This document shows, piece by piece, positions 1 through 8,396 of a DNA stretch of 64,000 nt. Position 1 is the first letter of the stretch; each line of letters begins with the position of its first letter. The position numbers and the translations under genes were made by a program. The DNA comes from an uncultured Candidatus Melainabacteria bacterium (GTDB taxonomy: Bacteria; Cyanobacteriota; Vampirovibrionia; Gastranaerophilales; Gastranaerophilaceae). The notes beneath the pieces are model-generated. The model was not told the DNA's origin and made no database searches. It worked only from the letters and a program-made list of their open reading frames with translations. The DNA lies in NCBI GenBank assembly GCA_934667125.1, contig CAKULF010000004.1:1-64000 (forward strand), given 5' to 3'.

Positions 1-35
1 TGTCCCTCTAATTCGTTATTATATTTCTTAATCAC
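1..35 (-). CDS. 5' end of an unknown gene leaving the left edge
   Basis: Only eleven full codons are visible. A GTG at 35-33 is preceded on the minus strand by a perfect AAGGAG at 47-42 with a six-base gap, and the frame stays open to base 1, reading MIKKYNNELEG. The ribosome site starts just outside the left recombination site (50-76), so the gene sits where an invertible promoter would drive it. The product cannot be named from this fragment. The strength of the ribosome site and its position are the only evidence that it is a gene. Confidence 0.5.
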   Translation of the reverse strand, partial: MIKKYNNELEG

Positions 36-49
36 ACCTAACTCCTTGA

Positions 50-241
50 TGCCACAAAATGTGATATTTTATGGCAATTTACTCAAAGCACCTGCTATTT
101 AGGTATTTAAAGATTCTGCAAAATAGAATTTTAGTGCATTTTAACGTAAAATGTATGCTTATTTTAATTGACAAAGACTCTTTTTTAGCATAAATTTAAG
201 AAATAGTGAAGTTTTGCCATAAAATATCACATTTTGTGTTA
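50..241. repeat. Invertible-promoter-like module: paired inverted recombination sites
   Basis: Bases 53-77 and 214-238 are exact 25-bp inverted copies. Each copy lies inside a 27-bp site built like a tyrosine-recombinase core: two 11-bp inverted arms around a 5-bp centre. The left site (50-76) has arms TGCCACAAAAT and ATTTTATGGCA (10 of 11 complementary) around GTGAT. The right site (215-241) has arms TGCCATAAAAT and ATTTTGTGTTA around ATCAC, the reverse complement. Inverted sites lead to inversion of the roughly 160 bp between them. That segment carries a promoter (168-196), and a short recombinase gene lies 20 bp to the right. Function as a switch is inference; the geometry is seen directly. 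Confidence 0.75.
168..196 (+). promoter_or_regulatory. Sigma70-like promoter inside the invertible segment
   Basis: TTGACA at 168-173 is followed after exactly 17 bases by TAAATT at 191-196. It points right, toward the 3' end of the convergent recombinase gene, where no forward gene exists. After inversion between the site centres it would map near 95-123 and point left, at the gene starting at base 35, giving a leader of about 50 bases. In the assembled orientation that gene would be off. Confidence 0.6.
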
Positions 242-261
242 ATGTTATTATGCTGTAATCT

Positions 262-813
262 TTATAATTCAAAGTTTTTGTAGCTAAAGTCTATTTCATC
301 TTGATCAACTCCAATATATATAAGTGTTATACGGCTAGAACTATGATTAAAGATTTTTTGTAATATTATTGAATCCTTGTATTGTTGGTAATGATGATAT
401 CCAAAAGATTTTCTCATTGTATGAGTCGAGGCTTGGATTTTCAATCCCAATGTGGCACAAGCAGATTTAATAAAACGATGAACTTGAGAACGATCTAATC
501 TTCTTCCTTGTTTCCCTAAAAATAAAGGTTCATCAAGATTTCTACCTTTTATAAAAAGTTCTAAAACGCGTTTTAGTTTATCATTGATATAAAATGACTT
601 TCGTTTTTGAGTTTTCTTTTCAATGATAGTAATGTGTGTTTTATCAACTACATCAGAAACATTTAATCCAACAATATCAGATACTCTTAAACCAGAATTG
701 ACTCCTAATACCCATAAGACATAATCTCGCTCATTATGTTCTTTTAAATACTTTTCAATGGCTTTAATATCTTTCTTACTCTTGATTGGTTCTGCAATAT
801 GCTTTTTAACCAT
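262..813 (-). CDS. Short tyrosine recombinase, FimB/FimE-like in size
   Basis: This 183-residue protein is essentially a bare catalytic domain. All six residues expected of the family are visible: R43 (SGLRVSD), a lysine near 66 in the beta-hairpin, H131 and R134 (HTMRKS), H157 (NHSS) and nucleophile Y166. It lacks the N-terminal core-binding domain of XerC/XerD and phage integrases, a size shared with the fimbrial switch invertases FimB and FimE. The start has GGGAG eight bases upstream. The gene lies beside two inverted sites (50-241), which suggests it inverts that segment. A remnant integrase of a lost element is the alternative, but no other mobile genes are near. Confidence 0.88.
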   Translation of the reverse strand: MVKKHIAEPIKSKKDIKAIEKYLKEHNERDYVLWVLGVNSGLRVSDIVGLNVSDVVDKTHITIIEKKTQKRKSFYINDKLKRVLELFIKGRNLDEPLFLGKQGRRLDRSQVHRFIKSACATLGLKIQASTHTMRKSFGYHHYQQYKDSIILQKIFNHSSSRITLIYIGVDQDEIDFSYKNFEL

Positions 814-910
814 AGTTCATACTCCCTATATTTTAATTAAAAATTTCTACATGATAATTTTCTATTAAAATAAGAAAGCGCAAAAACAGTTTAATATACT
901 TCTGACATTT

Positions 911-939
911 TTATAATGGTTAAATTGTACTATTGACAA
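911..939 (-). promoter_or_regulatory. Putative promoter of the recombinase gene
   Basis: On the minus strand TTGTCA (939-934) is followed after 17 bases by TTATAA (916-911), about 90 bases upstream of the recombinase start. This implies that the recombinase is expressed independently of the switch orientation. Confidence 0.5.
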
Positions 940-987
940 GGTATTTAAACTTTTTTACTGCAACTTTGTATATAGTTACTTAAATAA

Positions 988-2283
988 TTACAAGCTTGAA
1001 ATTTGAATATCGGAAGTTATTTCTTCTCTTACGATTAGTGCGTTTGAAACGGGAATTCCTTCTTTATTTACTGCTTGATTAACTATTCTTCCTTTAACAT
1101 ACATTGCGCTTGATGAGCCGCCATCAAAGTTCATAGCATATTCACAGCCCAATTTTTTCATCATTGTAGCAAGTTCTGTTAATGTCATTCCAACGGAATT
1201 TTCTTCTCTTCCATCAACCGTTACAATGATTAAAGTTCCATCGTTTTTATAACCGATTGCAGAGCGTGGGTTTTTGCCTGAAATAGCGTCTAGTTTTTGA
1301 GTTTTAACATCAATATAAATTTGACCATCTTTAACTAAATAAGGACCTGCGGCTATTATGTGGCTTGCTTTTTTAAATTCGTCTTGAAGTTTAATATCAA
1401 TATAAACTTCTTTATCTTTAATAATTTTCCTTAAAATTTCCTTATTTCCTTGAAGAACAATGTCATTATTTTCAATTTTAATCGGATTAGCACTAACTGC
1501 TATAACTTTATTTCCTCTAATTAAAATATTCCAATTGTTGTTTTTGCAAGTGGGGCTATAATTTCCCCAAATATTTGTATAGATTAAAATGTGGGTTGAT
1601 AACATTCTTGGCTGATTTATGTTATCAATTTTATACATTCCTGATTTTGTATAAGCTTTGATATCAAAATCAATGTTTCCCATTTTGAAATATGTATTGT
1701 TGTTCTCTTCAAAAATTCCAATGCCGACTCTATTATATATCGGACCTGTTAAAACTTCTCCGTCTATCATTAATGCGCCTAGAGGAACTCCTGTTGTTGG
1801 TTTAAAAAATCCTCCGTTAATGGCAATGAGTGCGTTTTGTCTTTGTGCAATTTTCCTAACTGTTGATTTAGAATTTAATTTTGTGCTTGAGATTTCGGGT
1901 TTTATTTTTAGATATGGATTTACATTTGTGTTAAGTTCTACGATATTGATTTTTATGGGTCTGCCTTTTATGTATTTTGTTGTTTTAATGTGGGCTAAAC
2001 CCTTGGTTGTGAAATTGATATAGGAACCTGCGTATTTGTTTTTGATGTTTTCTTCAAAATTTTTAGCTAAATATATTGTTTGACCCGTATCTTCTTTTAA
2101 TTGAATGTTTGTATTAGCAAAAAGCGGTTTGGAGAATCCTAAAAGAGCTATGATTAAGGTGATTATGAAAATTATAAACGCAGCTCTTGCCTTGCCATTT
2201 TGCCTCATCGTTTCTTTTATATAGTCGTTAATGTAGGCCTCATAGCAAGTGTGATAAAATTTTTTTTCTTCAAAATTTATCAT
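988..2283 (-). CDS. Phosphodiester glycosidase (NAGPA-domain) membrane-anchored protein
   Basis: The protein has 431 residues with one hydrophobic segment at about 35-55, so the rest is probably outside the cytoplasmic membrane. The NAGPA/DUF2233 fold is recognised from AINGGFF (154-160), GVPLGALMIDG, RSAIGYKNDG, and NFDGGSSSAMYV near the C-terminus. Members of this family remove sugars from phosphodiester links; the bacterial substrates are mostly unknown, with wall or exopolysaccharide plausible. A good promoter lies just upstream (2322-2350). The gene stands alone between the recombinase and a terminator-bearing gap. Confidence 0.85.
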   Translation of the reverse strand: MINFEEKKFYHTCYEAYINDYIKETMRQNGKARAAFIIFIITLIIALLGFSKPLFANTNIQLKEDTGQTIYLAKNFEENIKNKYAGSYINFTTKGLAHIKTTKYIKGRPIKINIVELNTNVNPYLKIKPEISSTKLNSKSTVRKIAQRQNALIAINGGFFKPTTGVPLGALMIDGEVLTGPIYNRVGIGIFEENNNTYFKMGNIDFDIKAYTKSGMYKIDNINQPRMLSTHILIYTNIWGNYSPTCKNNNWNILIRGNKVIAVSANPIKIENNDIVLQGNKEILRKIIKDKEVYIDIKLQDEFKKASHIIAAGPYLVKDGQIYIDVKTQKLDAISGKNPRSAIGYKNDGTLIIVTVDGREENSVGMTLTELATMMKKLGCEYAMNFDGGSSSAMYVKGRIVNQAVNKEGIPVSNALIVREEITSDIQISSL

Positions 2284-2687
2284 CTTAATGCCGTTTCTTG
2301 TTGCTAGTATGCTCTACTACTATTATAGCACTTAATGAAAAACCTCTCAAGACCAGATGGGACAAAGTTTTCAGCCAATTTTTTAAGTGTAGAAAATACT
2401 TTTTATTAATTTAGCGAAAAACAGGTGTTTTGGGCTAAAATATGCTAATAAGTGTATTTTTAAACATTAAGATATGTAAAAGAAAAATTAATAAATAAAA
2501 ATTTGTTATAGATTTTTTAAATGGGGGAATTAAATAACTACGATATAATTCAAGGAGTATTATTTTTTTACAGGCTAGACGATTTTAAAGATGTGTATTG
2601 TTATATATTATTGATAAAATCGCTTAAATAAGATTTACACACACCTACATTTTTCCTAACCTTTCCTTCCTTTCTATGTACCAAATA
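2284..2687. other. Gene-free gap with possible small RNA
   Basis: I see no convincing coding sequence. The gap holds the minus-strand promoter at 2322-2350, a TATAAT at 2544-2549 without a clear -35 box, and an 8-bp inverted repeat CGATTTTA (2580-2587) / TAAAATCG (2615-2622). A short forward transcript ending at the terminator at 2688-2718 is possible but not supported by homology. Confidence 0.35.
2322..2350 (-). promoter_or_regulatory. Promoter of the phosphodiester glycosidase gene
   Basis: On the minus strand TTGAGA (2350-2345), a 17-base spacer and a perfect TATAAT (2327-2322) precede the start codon at 2283 by about 35 bases. Confidence 0.65.
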
Positions 2688-2718
2688 GAAAATCCTCGCT
2701 TATGTGAGGATTTTTTTT
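2688..2718 (-). terminator. Rho-independent terminator, probably bidirectional
   Basis: The stem AAATCCTC / GAGGATTT has an 8-base loop and is T-rich on both sides. It lies immediately after the stop of the decarboxylase gene at the end of the minus-strand operon. The forward strand has the longer T run. Confidence 0.75.
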
Positions 2719-2727
2719 ATTGTTTTA

Positions 2728-4164
2728 TTATTCTTTTATTACTTCTAATTTTTCATAACTGAATAAATATGGAAGATGTTCTTTTTTAATTATTTCCCCA
2801 GGGAGCAAAATCGAAATCCCCGGAGGGCATAAAGCCACAACTTCAGAAGATATTCTTCCAATTGCGTCTTTTTTATCGATATATTCTTTTGGTGCAAAAT
2901 ATGCTTCTCTTAAATTCATAACAATTTCAGGGTCGATTAAAGGCATAATCTTGATGTCGCTTTTTTCAAGATTGTATTCTTTTTTGGAAATTTCTTTTAA
3001 ACATTTTAAAAGATAGATAAATTCTTCTTTTGTGTTTCCAATGTTTGATAAAATCAACAAACCCTCATCAGAAGCCGATTCAACCTCGATTTTATAATCT
3101 TTTTCCAAAATATATTCCAATTGAAGCCCTGTTAAATTTTCCATTTTTATAAAAATTTTAGTTATATCAATATCCAAATCGTCCAAAACAGTTAATTTTT
3201 CAATTGATTTTGCTTCTTGTCTGAAATATTTTGCGTTAGCTATGGCGTTTTCTATCATTTTTTGACCCGTTGGAGAAGACAGATTAGCCCTTGCTGCGTC
3301 TAAACTTGATAACAACATTAAGCTCGGACTTGTTGTGTGAAGCAGTTTTAGGGCGTGTTCAATTTTTTCTTCTTTAAAAATAGAATTTTTAGACAAATGA
3401 AGCATAGATGATTGAGTCATCGCTCCGCCCGTTTTGTGTAAACTATGCACAACGGCGTCTGCCCCAAGGTTAAGAGCGCAAGTTGGAAGCTCGTTATTAT
3501 AATTCCAAAGCGAACCGTGCGCCTCGTCAACAATTAAAGCTGCCTTATAGCGTTTACATATTTCGGCAATTTTTTTAATATCAGATACAACCCCCTCGTA
3601 CGTTGGGTTTGTAATCCAAACGAGTTTGATGTTTCTATTGTGTTTTAATTTTTCTTCAATATCGCTTGCTTCAATATTTCCAAAAATTGACCAATTATCA
3701 AGCTTTTTGGGGATTACCCAATTAACTTTTGCGCCTGAAATAATTAACCCTGTTAAAACTGATCTGTGACAATTTCTACCAATTAAAACTTCATCAAACG
3801 GACTGGTCAAGGCAAAAGCAAGGGCAAGATTAGCGATTGTTGAACCGCCTGTTACAAAAAACGTTCTTTTGGCATTATATGTAATTGCTGCAAGTTCTTG
3901 AGCCTTTTTAATAGCGCCTGTTGCAGGATGAAGTGTTCCTAAATTGTCAAATTCATCTGTTGTATCAAGATTAAGGCAATCCAGTCCTACAAGTTGTTGA
4001 AATTTTGGATGAATTCCACAACCTCTATTGTGTCCGGGGATGTGAAAACCTGTCATAGGTTCTTTTTTGTAGCTTTCCATGGCGTCCAGCAAAGGTGTGT
4101 GGTTATATGTATTAAGTCTATCTAAAATATTTTCTTTAATTGAATTGAATGATATTTTTTCCAT
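2728..4164 (-). CDS. Orn/Lys/Arg decarboxylase family, PLP-dependent
   Basis: The 478-residue product has the fold type I PLP decarboxylase architecture of the short YaaO/SpeA-like group. FHIPGHNRG is near the N-terminus, followed by FVTGGSTIAN, VDEAHGSLW, the lysine motif SLHKTGGAMTQSS that forms the Schiff base, and a C-terminal decarboxylase domain ending with the PPGISILLPGE type motif. The likely reaction is arginine (or lysine/ornithine) decarboxylation for polyamine synthesis; the exact substrate is not decidable by eye. I place the start at the ATG eight bases after the upstream stop, because the ATG at 4188 lies out of frame inside the preceding gene; neither has a clear ribosome site. 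It is the last gene of the operon. Confidence 0.88.
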   Translation of the reverse strand: MEKISFNSIKENILDRLNTYNHTPLLDAMESYKKEPMTGFHIPGHNRGCGIHPKFQQLVGLDCLNLDTTDEFDNLGTLHPATGAIKKAQELAAITYNAKRTFFVTGGSTIANLALAFALTSPFDEVLIGRNCHRSVLTGLIISGAKVNWVIPKKLDNWSIFGNIEASDIEEKLKHNRNIKLVWITNPTYEGVVSDIKKIAEICKRYKAALIVDEAHGSLWNYNNELPTCALNLGADAVVHSLHKTGGAMTQSSMLHLSKNSIFKEEKIEHALKLLHTTSPSLMLLSSLDAARANLSSPTGQKMIENAIANAKYFRQEAKSIEKLTVLDDLDIDITKIFIKMENLTGLQLEYILEKDYKIEVESASDEGLLILSNIGNTKEEFIYLLKCLKEISKKEYNLEKSDIKIMPLIDPEIVMNLREAYFAPKEYIDKKDAIGRISSEVVALCPPGISILLPGEIIKKEHLPYLFSYEKLEVIKE

Positions 4165-4171
4165 AATCAAA

Positions 4172-5011
4172 TTATGACACAAAAACATCTTTCCAGTTTA
4201 TGAGCTTAATATTCTGTTTCAAAAGTTCGTTTTTTAAGTCGTTATCAATAAAAGTTTGATATTCGATATAATTTTTTGGCTTATTTTTATTTAATGTCGG
4301 GTGCGCAATTGCTTCTATTATTCCTTTTTGGTTTTTTAAACCATCCAGAATAGAGCTTTTATCCATATTTGCAGTATATAAAACCCCGATAAAGCTATCG
4401 TTTGTTATAAAATCGGTCTTTTTTATATAGTTTTTGTTAATCAAACTAAAGAAATTTAGTAGAATATTTTTAATAATATTTATAAAATAATCCAAGTTAA
4501 AATGTCTATTAAGAGGTTTTGCAATATAAAAATTTTCTTTTTGGGTTCTTATCGCTTTAATATTGTATTCTTTCATTAATTTGCAAACAAGTTTGAAGAT
4601 GTTTGGAATAGAGTGCGTGTGAACGTGGGAATTTATATAAGTCACATCGATATTTTCGTTTTTAATTTTTTCAATTTGATATCTAAATTCTTTTTCAACC
4701 TCAGCTAAAAACTTTTTATCAAAAGATTTAATAAGCAATCCTATAAAGCCATTATTAAAATTGCCGTTTTTATCCGTTAAACTCGAAGCGCCATCAAAAG
4801 CCAAGGATTTTCCCTCTATAATATTTAGATGAACTCCAATATCAAGTTGTTTTTCTGAAGCTTTAATTTTAGATACAGCATCTTTAAAACCGTCCATATT
4901 TGCCATTAAGCAGCTGCTTGTTAAAAATCCGTTGCTAAAAGCGTCCATTATAGCTTCATTTGCAAAGCTATCATATCCAAAATCGTCTGCTGTTATAATT
5001 AATTGCTTCAT
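4172..5011 (-). CDS. ChbG/HpnK (YdjC) family deacetylase
   Basis: The 279-residue protein begins with ITADDFGY, where D9 and D10 are the family's metal-site aspartates. GVHLN (H61) and a later SHVHTH follow as expected for YdjC-type metal-dependent deacetylases of amino sugars. It is adjacent (1 bp) to a GT39 membrane glycosyltransferase, a pairing also seen around HpnK-type genes, so it may deacetylate a lipid-linked sugar. The substrate is inferred from context only. Confidence 0.87.
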   Translation of the reverse strand: MKQLIITADDFGYDSFANEAIMDAFSNGFLTSSCLMANMDGFKDAVSKIKASEKQLDIGVHLNIIEGKSLAFDGASSLTDKNGNFNNGFIGLLIKSFDKKFLAEVEKEFRYQIEKIKNENIDVTYINSHVHTHSIPNIFKLVCKLMKEYNIKAIRTQKENFYIAKPLNRHFNLDYFINIIKNILLNFFSLINKNYIKKTDFITNDSFIGVLYTANMDKSSILDGLKNQKGIIEAIAHPTLNKNKPKNYIEYQTFIDNDLKNELLKQNIKLINWKDVFVS

Positions 5012-5012
5012 T

Positions 5013-6647
5013 TTATTTACCTTTGATTAAAAGATATTTTCTTCCGATATTTATAATTTTATATTTAATGCTTATTTTATTTCGGTCTTTTTTTCTTACA
5101 ACCATAATATTTTTCTTGTTCTTCAAAATCTTAGCTATTTCAGGATTTTGAACGTCATAGTTAATATTATCTTCGCTATAATAATTCAAACTATATCTTT
5201 TTCCTGTTTCAAAAGTGCTGATATCTAAATTATTTTTTTTAGCATAAGTTGCAAATTTAATTAAGTCATTTTGCCCGAAGCGATAGTCTAAATTCATTGC
5301 GGCACTAAATATAAAAGCACTTGTAGCGCTAAGCATTAAAACATAGCTTAATAATACCCAAATTCTTTTTTGCTTTTTAATTGCAATAATTCCAATTAAA
5401 GGAAAAGTAATAGCTATTATGCTTGCAGCAGGAGATAATAGCTTTAAATCTGATTTCAACGGGTTTTTTAAAAAATATATTACAAAAGGAAAAACAACTC
5501 CTGCTAAAATATATAAGCTATTTAAAACAATAGTTGGAATTTCAATATATTTTTTGTGTTTATTTTCAACAATATATTCTTGCCAATATTTTCCAAGAAT
5601 TATTGCAAAATAAGGATAAATCGGAAGAATGTATGTGATTAATTTTGTTGATGATGATGTAAAGAATAAAAAGATAACTAAGGCGCTTATGCTTGCCAAA
5701 CTTAATAATTTTGAAGTATCAGATAAATCATCAAATTTAGTTAGCTTAAATTCTTTAATTTTTTTAAGTTTTTCAACAAATAACGTTACTAAACTTGGCG
5801 TATAAGGCATTAAACCCCAAATAATCGTTACAATATAAAACCAAAACGGTTCGTCCCTGTGGATAACTTCGCCGCCTAAAAAGCGCTCTATGTGGTGTTT
5901 AATGATATATTCCTTAAAAAATAACGGGTCGTGGATTTTAAACATAATAACATGCCACGGCAAAACGATTAATAAAAATAATATTAATCCAACGATAAAA
6001 TATTTCGGTTTAAAATATTCTTTAAGTTTTTTTGTATATAAACCTATGAAAAACATTGAAGCAAAAGGAACAACAAGCCCTGGGATACCTTTTGACAAAA
6101 TTGCCAAAGCTGAAAAAACATAAAATCCCCACCAAAAATATTTTTTATGATTTTCTTTTGAAAAGAACGTCATAAAGCCGCAAAGGACCGACAAAGTAAC
6201 CATATTGGATAAAAGAATATCTAATATTGCAATTTTTGATAGGACAATATATTCAATACTTGTCATTAAAATTAAGGTTGAAAAAACCGCTTGGGCTTTG
6301 TTTTTTGTTATTTTTTTAACTGTGAAAAATAAAGCAGCGGACGTTATTATTGTTCCAAGAACCCCCGGAATTCTTGCGCTAAATTCGTTTATTGTTCTAA
6401 AAATATAGAATGATATATTTTCAAGCCAAAAATATAATGGTGGTTTTTCAAAAAAGTATTCATTATTAAGATATAATGTCAAAAAGTCTTTCGTGTGGTG
6501 CATTACTCTAGACATATCAACATATCTTGTTTCATCAACATCAAGCAATTTGTATGCCCAAATGTTGTGAAAATACAAAAAATAAACCATCACAACAAAA
6601 CCAAAAATAATTAATTGGTTTTTATATTTTTTTATAAAATCTTCCAT
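5013..6647 (-). CDS. GT39 (ArnT/PMT-like) membrane glycosyltransferase
   Basis: The 544-residue polytopic protein has about a dozen hydrophobic segments. After the first membrane helix comes DVDETRYVDMSR, with the acidic DE pair (38-39) typical of GT-C enzymes, then EKPPLYFW and SARIPGV, all PMT_2 hallmarks. Family members move a sugar from a polyprenyl-phosphate carrier to lipid A or another acceptor on the outer face of the inner membrane. It sits directly upstream of a deacetylase, suggesting a short glycolipid-modification pathway. Confidence 0.88.
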   Translation of the reverse strand: MEDFIKKYKNQLIIFGFVVMVYFLYFHNIWAYKLLDVDETRYVDMSRVMHHTKDFLTLYLNNEYFFEKPPLYFWLENISFYIFRTINEFSARIPGVLGTIITSAALFFTVKKITKNKAQAVFSTLILMTSIEYIVLSKIAILDILLSNMVTLSVLCGFMTFFSKENHKKYFWWGFYVFSALAILSKGIPGLVVPFASMFFIGLYTKKLKEYFKPKYFIVGLILFLLIVLPWHVIMFKIHDPLFFKEYIIKHHIERFLGGEVIHRDEPFWFYIVTIIWGLMPYTPSLVTLFVEKLKKIKEFKLTKFDDLSDTSKLLSLASISALVIFLFFTSSSTKLITYILPIYPYFAIILGKYWQEYIVENKHKKYIEIPTIVLNSLYILAGVVFPFVIYFLKNPLKSDLKLLSPAASIIAITFPLIGIIAIKKQKRIWVLLSYVLMLSATSAFIFSAAMNLDYRFGQNDLIKFATYAKKNNLDISTFETGKRYSLNYYSEDNINYDVQNPEIAKILKNKKNIMVVRKKDRNKISIKYKIINIGRKYLLIKGK

Positions 6648-6672
6648 TGCTACTCCTTAAATCAAGAATATT

Positions 6673-7344
6673 TTACAACAAATTTAAAAATTTATGTACT
6701 TGAGGAATAAGTCTGATTGAAGAATATTTTTTATAAAATTTATTAAATATTTTTTCCAGCTCAATATCTTTATCCAAAGGCATTTTGGGCTGTAAAATTA
6801 TTGTTGAATTATATTTTTTTGAAATATTACAAATATTTTCAATTTCATCATCTTTAATGTCATTATCAAAAACAACCTTAATGAAATTTTCTTTTTTTGA
6901 AGCAATTTTTAAGAATTTTTCATTATCTATAAATCTGTTATCCTGATTTGTTGCGGATTTTACCTTAATATCCATTGCAACAATATCAACATAATCAATA
7001 ATTCGAGCTAATTCATTAAATAATGTTCCATTTGTTTCAAGATATATTTTTTTATTTAATTTATCTTTATAATTTTTTAAAAATTCTTCCAAAAAATCAA
7101 TGTCTAATAACGGTTCTCCGCCTGTGAAGCTGATAACATTGGCATCGTGAAGCTTTAAAACATTATATAATTCCTCTGTTGAATAGCTTTTTGCGTTTTT
7201 AATTTCAAAATCCGTATCGCAAAAATCGCATTTTAAATTGCATTTGCAAAATCTGACAAAAACGTGCTTTTCCCCAATGTGTGTGCCCTCGCCTTGAATT
7301 GAAGAAAAAATTTCTCTAATAAAAGTTTTATATTGTTGTTGCAT
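6673..7344 (-). CDS. queE: 7-carboxy-7-deazaguanine synthase (radical SAM)
   Basis: The protein has 223 residues. SIQGEGTHIG leads into CNLKCDFCDTDF, the CX3CX2C cluster motif (C35, C39, C42) binding the 4Fe-4S, followed by SFTGGEPLL for SAM binding. QueE converts 6-carboxytetrahydropterin to CDG in queuosine/preQ0 synthesis. No other que gene is in the window. Its start lies 17 bases inside the 3' end of the dnaJ-like gene, so the two are probably translationally coupled. Confidence 0.92.
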   Translation of the reverse strand: MQQQYKTFIREIFSSIQGEGTHIGEKHVFVRFCKCNLKCDFCDTDFEIKNAKSYSTEELYNVLKLHDANVISFTGGEPLLDIDFLEEFLKNYKDKLNKKIYLETNGTLFNELARIIDYVDIVAMDIKVKSATNQDNRFIDNEKFLKIASKKENFIKVVFDNDIKDDEIENICNISKKYNSTIILQPKMPLDKDIELEKIFNKFYKKYSSIRLIPQVHKFLNLL

Positions 7345-8293
7345 TTTTCTTTTTTAAATTAATTTCTCTTAATTTTTCATACAAACTATATTCTTCGTCT
7401 GTAATTTTTGATGGGATTTGAATAATTATATTAACAATCTCATCCCCCTTTTTGTTGGTTTTGTTGTTTAAAATACCAACATCTATCAGTTTAAAGCTTT
7501 GGTTTGATTTTGTCAAAGGCGGAATTTTGATTGTTGCTTGTCCCCAAAGGGTCGGAACAGTGATGTTTCCGCCCAAAATTGCCATATACGGGCTAATATA
7601 AGCATTATATCTTACAATTCCATCAACAACTTTTAATTCTTCGTTTTGTTTGATTTCAACAATAACGTACAAATTGCCGTTTTTTCCGCCATTTTGACCT
7701 GATTTGCCCTCGTTTTTTATTCTTAATTTTGCTTTATTTTTAATTGAAGCTGGAATTTTAACTTTTATTTTTTTATTGGTTATAATTTCGCCCTTGCCCT
7801 CGCAATATGGGCATTTTTGACCGTTTGCAAATTTATGACCTTTGCATTTTGGGCAAAGAGTAGAATTAGTTATATTAACTGTTCTAAAACAGCCTAAAAC
7901 AGCCTCTTTGATATCTATTTCAACATTTGCGGTTATATCTTCACCGTTTTTTGGGGTTTTTATTTCTTCTTTTTTAGGGTTAGGATTTTTATTTCTTTTA
8001 AATAAATCGTCAAAAGTATAATTAGAAGAATTTTTATAAATATTTTTTTCTTTAAAATTAACGTTTGAATTATATATTTTTTTGGTTGTCGCTCTTAAAT
8101 TGTCGTAATTTTTTCTTTTTGTTTCATCCAAAAGAATTTCAGCTGCTCTATTTATTTCTTTAAAAATTTGTTCTGCTTCGATAGATGAATTAACATCAGG
8201 ATGATACATTCTGACTAATTTTCTGTACTGGCACTTGATTTCAGATATTGTAGCGTCATCTTTAACGTTTAAAATTTCATAATAGCTTTTCAT
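7328..8293 (-). CDS. DnaJ-like co-chaperone with half a zinc finger
   Basis: The 321-residue protein has an N-terminal J domain with HPD at 31-33, a low-complexity linker rich in Lys/Asn, and a substrate-binding C-terminal region. Canonical DnaJ has four CXXCXG motifs; only two are visible here (CPKCKG and CPYCEG), which would hold a single zinc. It lacks the G/F-rich linker. It probably stimulates a DnaK, but as a specialised rather than housekeeping co-chaperone. It is first in the operon with queE, GT39, the deacetylase and the decarboxylase. Confidence 0.88.
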   Translation of the reverse strand: MKSYYEILNVKDDATISEIKCQYRKLVRMYHPDVNSSIEAEQIFKEINRAAEILLDETKRKNYDNLRATTKKIYNSNVNFKEKNIYKNSSNYTFDDLFKRNKNPNPKKEEIKTPKNGEDITANVEIDIKEAVLGCFRTVNITNSTLCPKCKGHKFANGQKCPYCEGKGEIITNKKIKVKIPASIKNKAKLRIKNEGKSGQNGGKNGNLYVIVEIKQNEELKVVDGIVRYNAYISPYMAILGGNITVPTLWGQATIKIPPLTKSNQSFKLIDVGILNNKTNKKGDEIVNIIIQIPSKITDEEYSLYEKLREINLKKKNATTI

Positions 8294-8340
8294 ATATTTA
8301 ACTTAATGATTTTCAATAAAAAATCCAATATCTATTTTTG

Positions 8341-8349
8341 TGATATAAT
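8341..8349 (+). promoter_or_regulatory. Extended -10 promoter element
   Basis: TGATATAAT forms a TGnTATAAT extended -10 box, about 48 bases before the ATG at 8397. No good -35 box is visible. Confidence 0.5.
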
Positions 8350-8396
8350 CGGCTATATTAATCACCTCGTATTTTTAGAAGCATTAATCAAATAAA

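Noticed and set aside
1..813. Integrated phage or plasmid remnant around the recombinase
   Set aside because: No phage, replication or conjugation genes are adjacent, and the inverted-site geometry fits inversion rather than integration.
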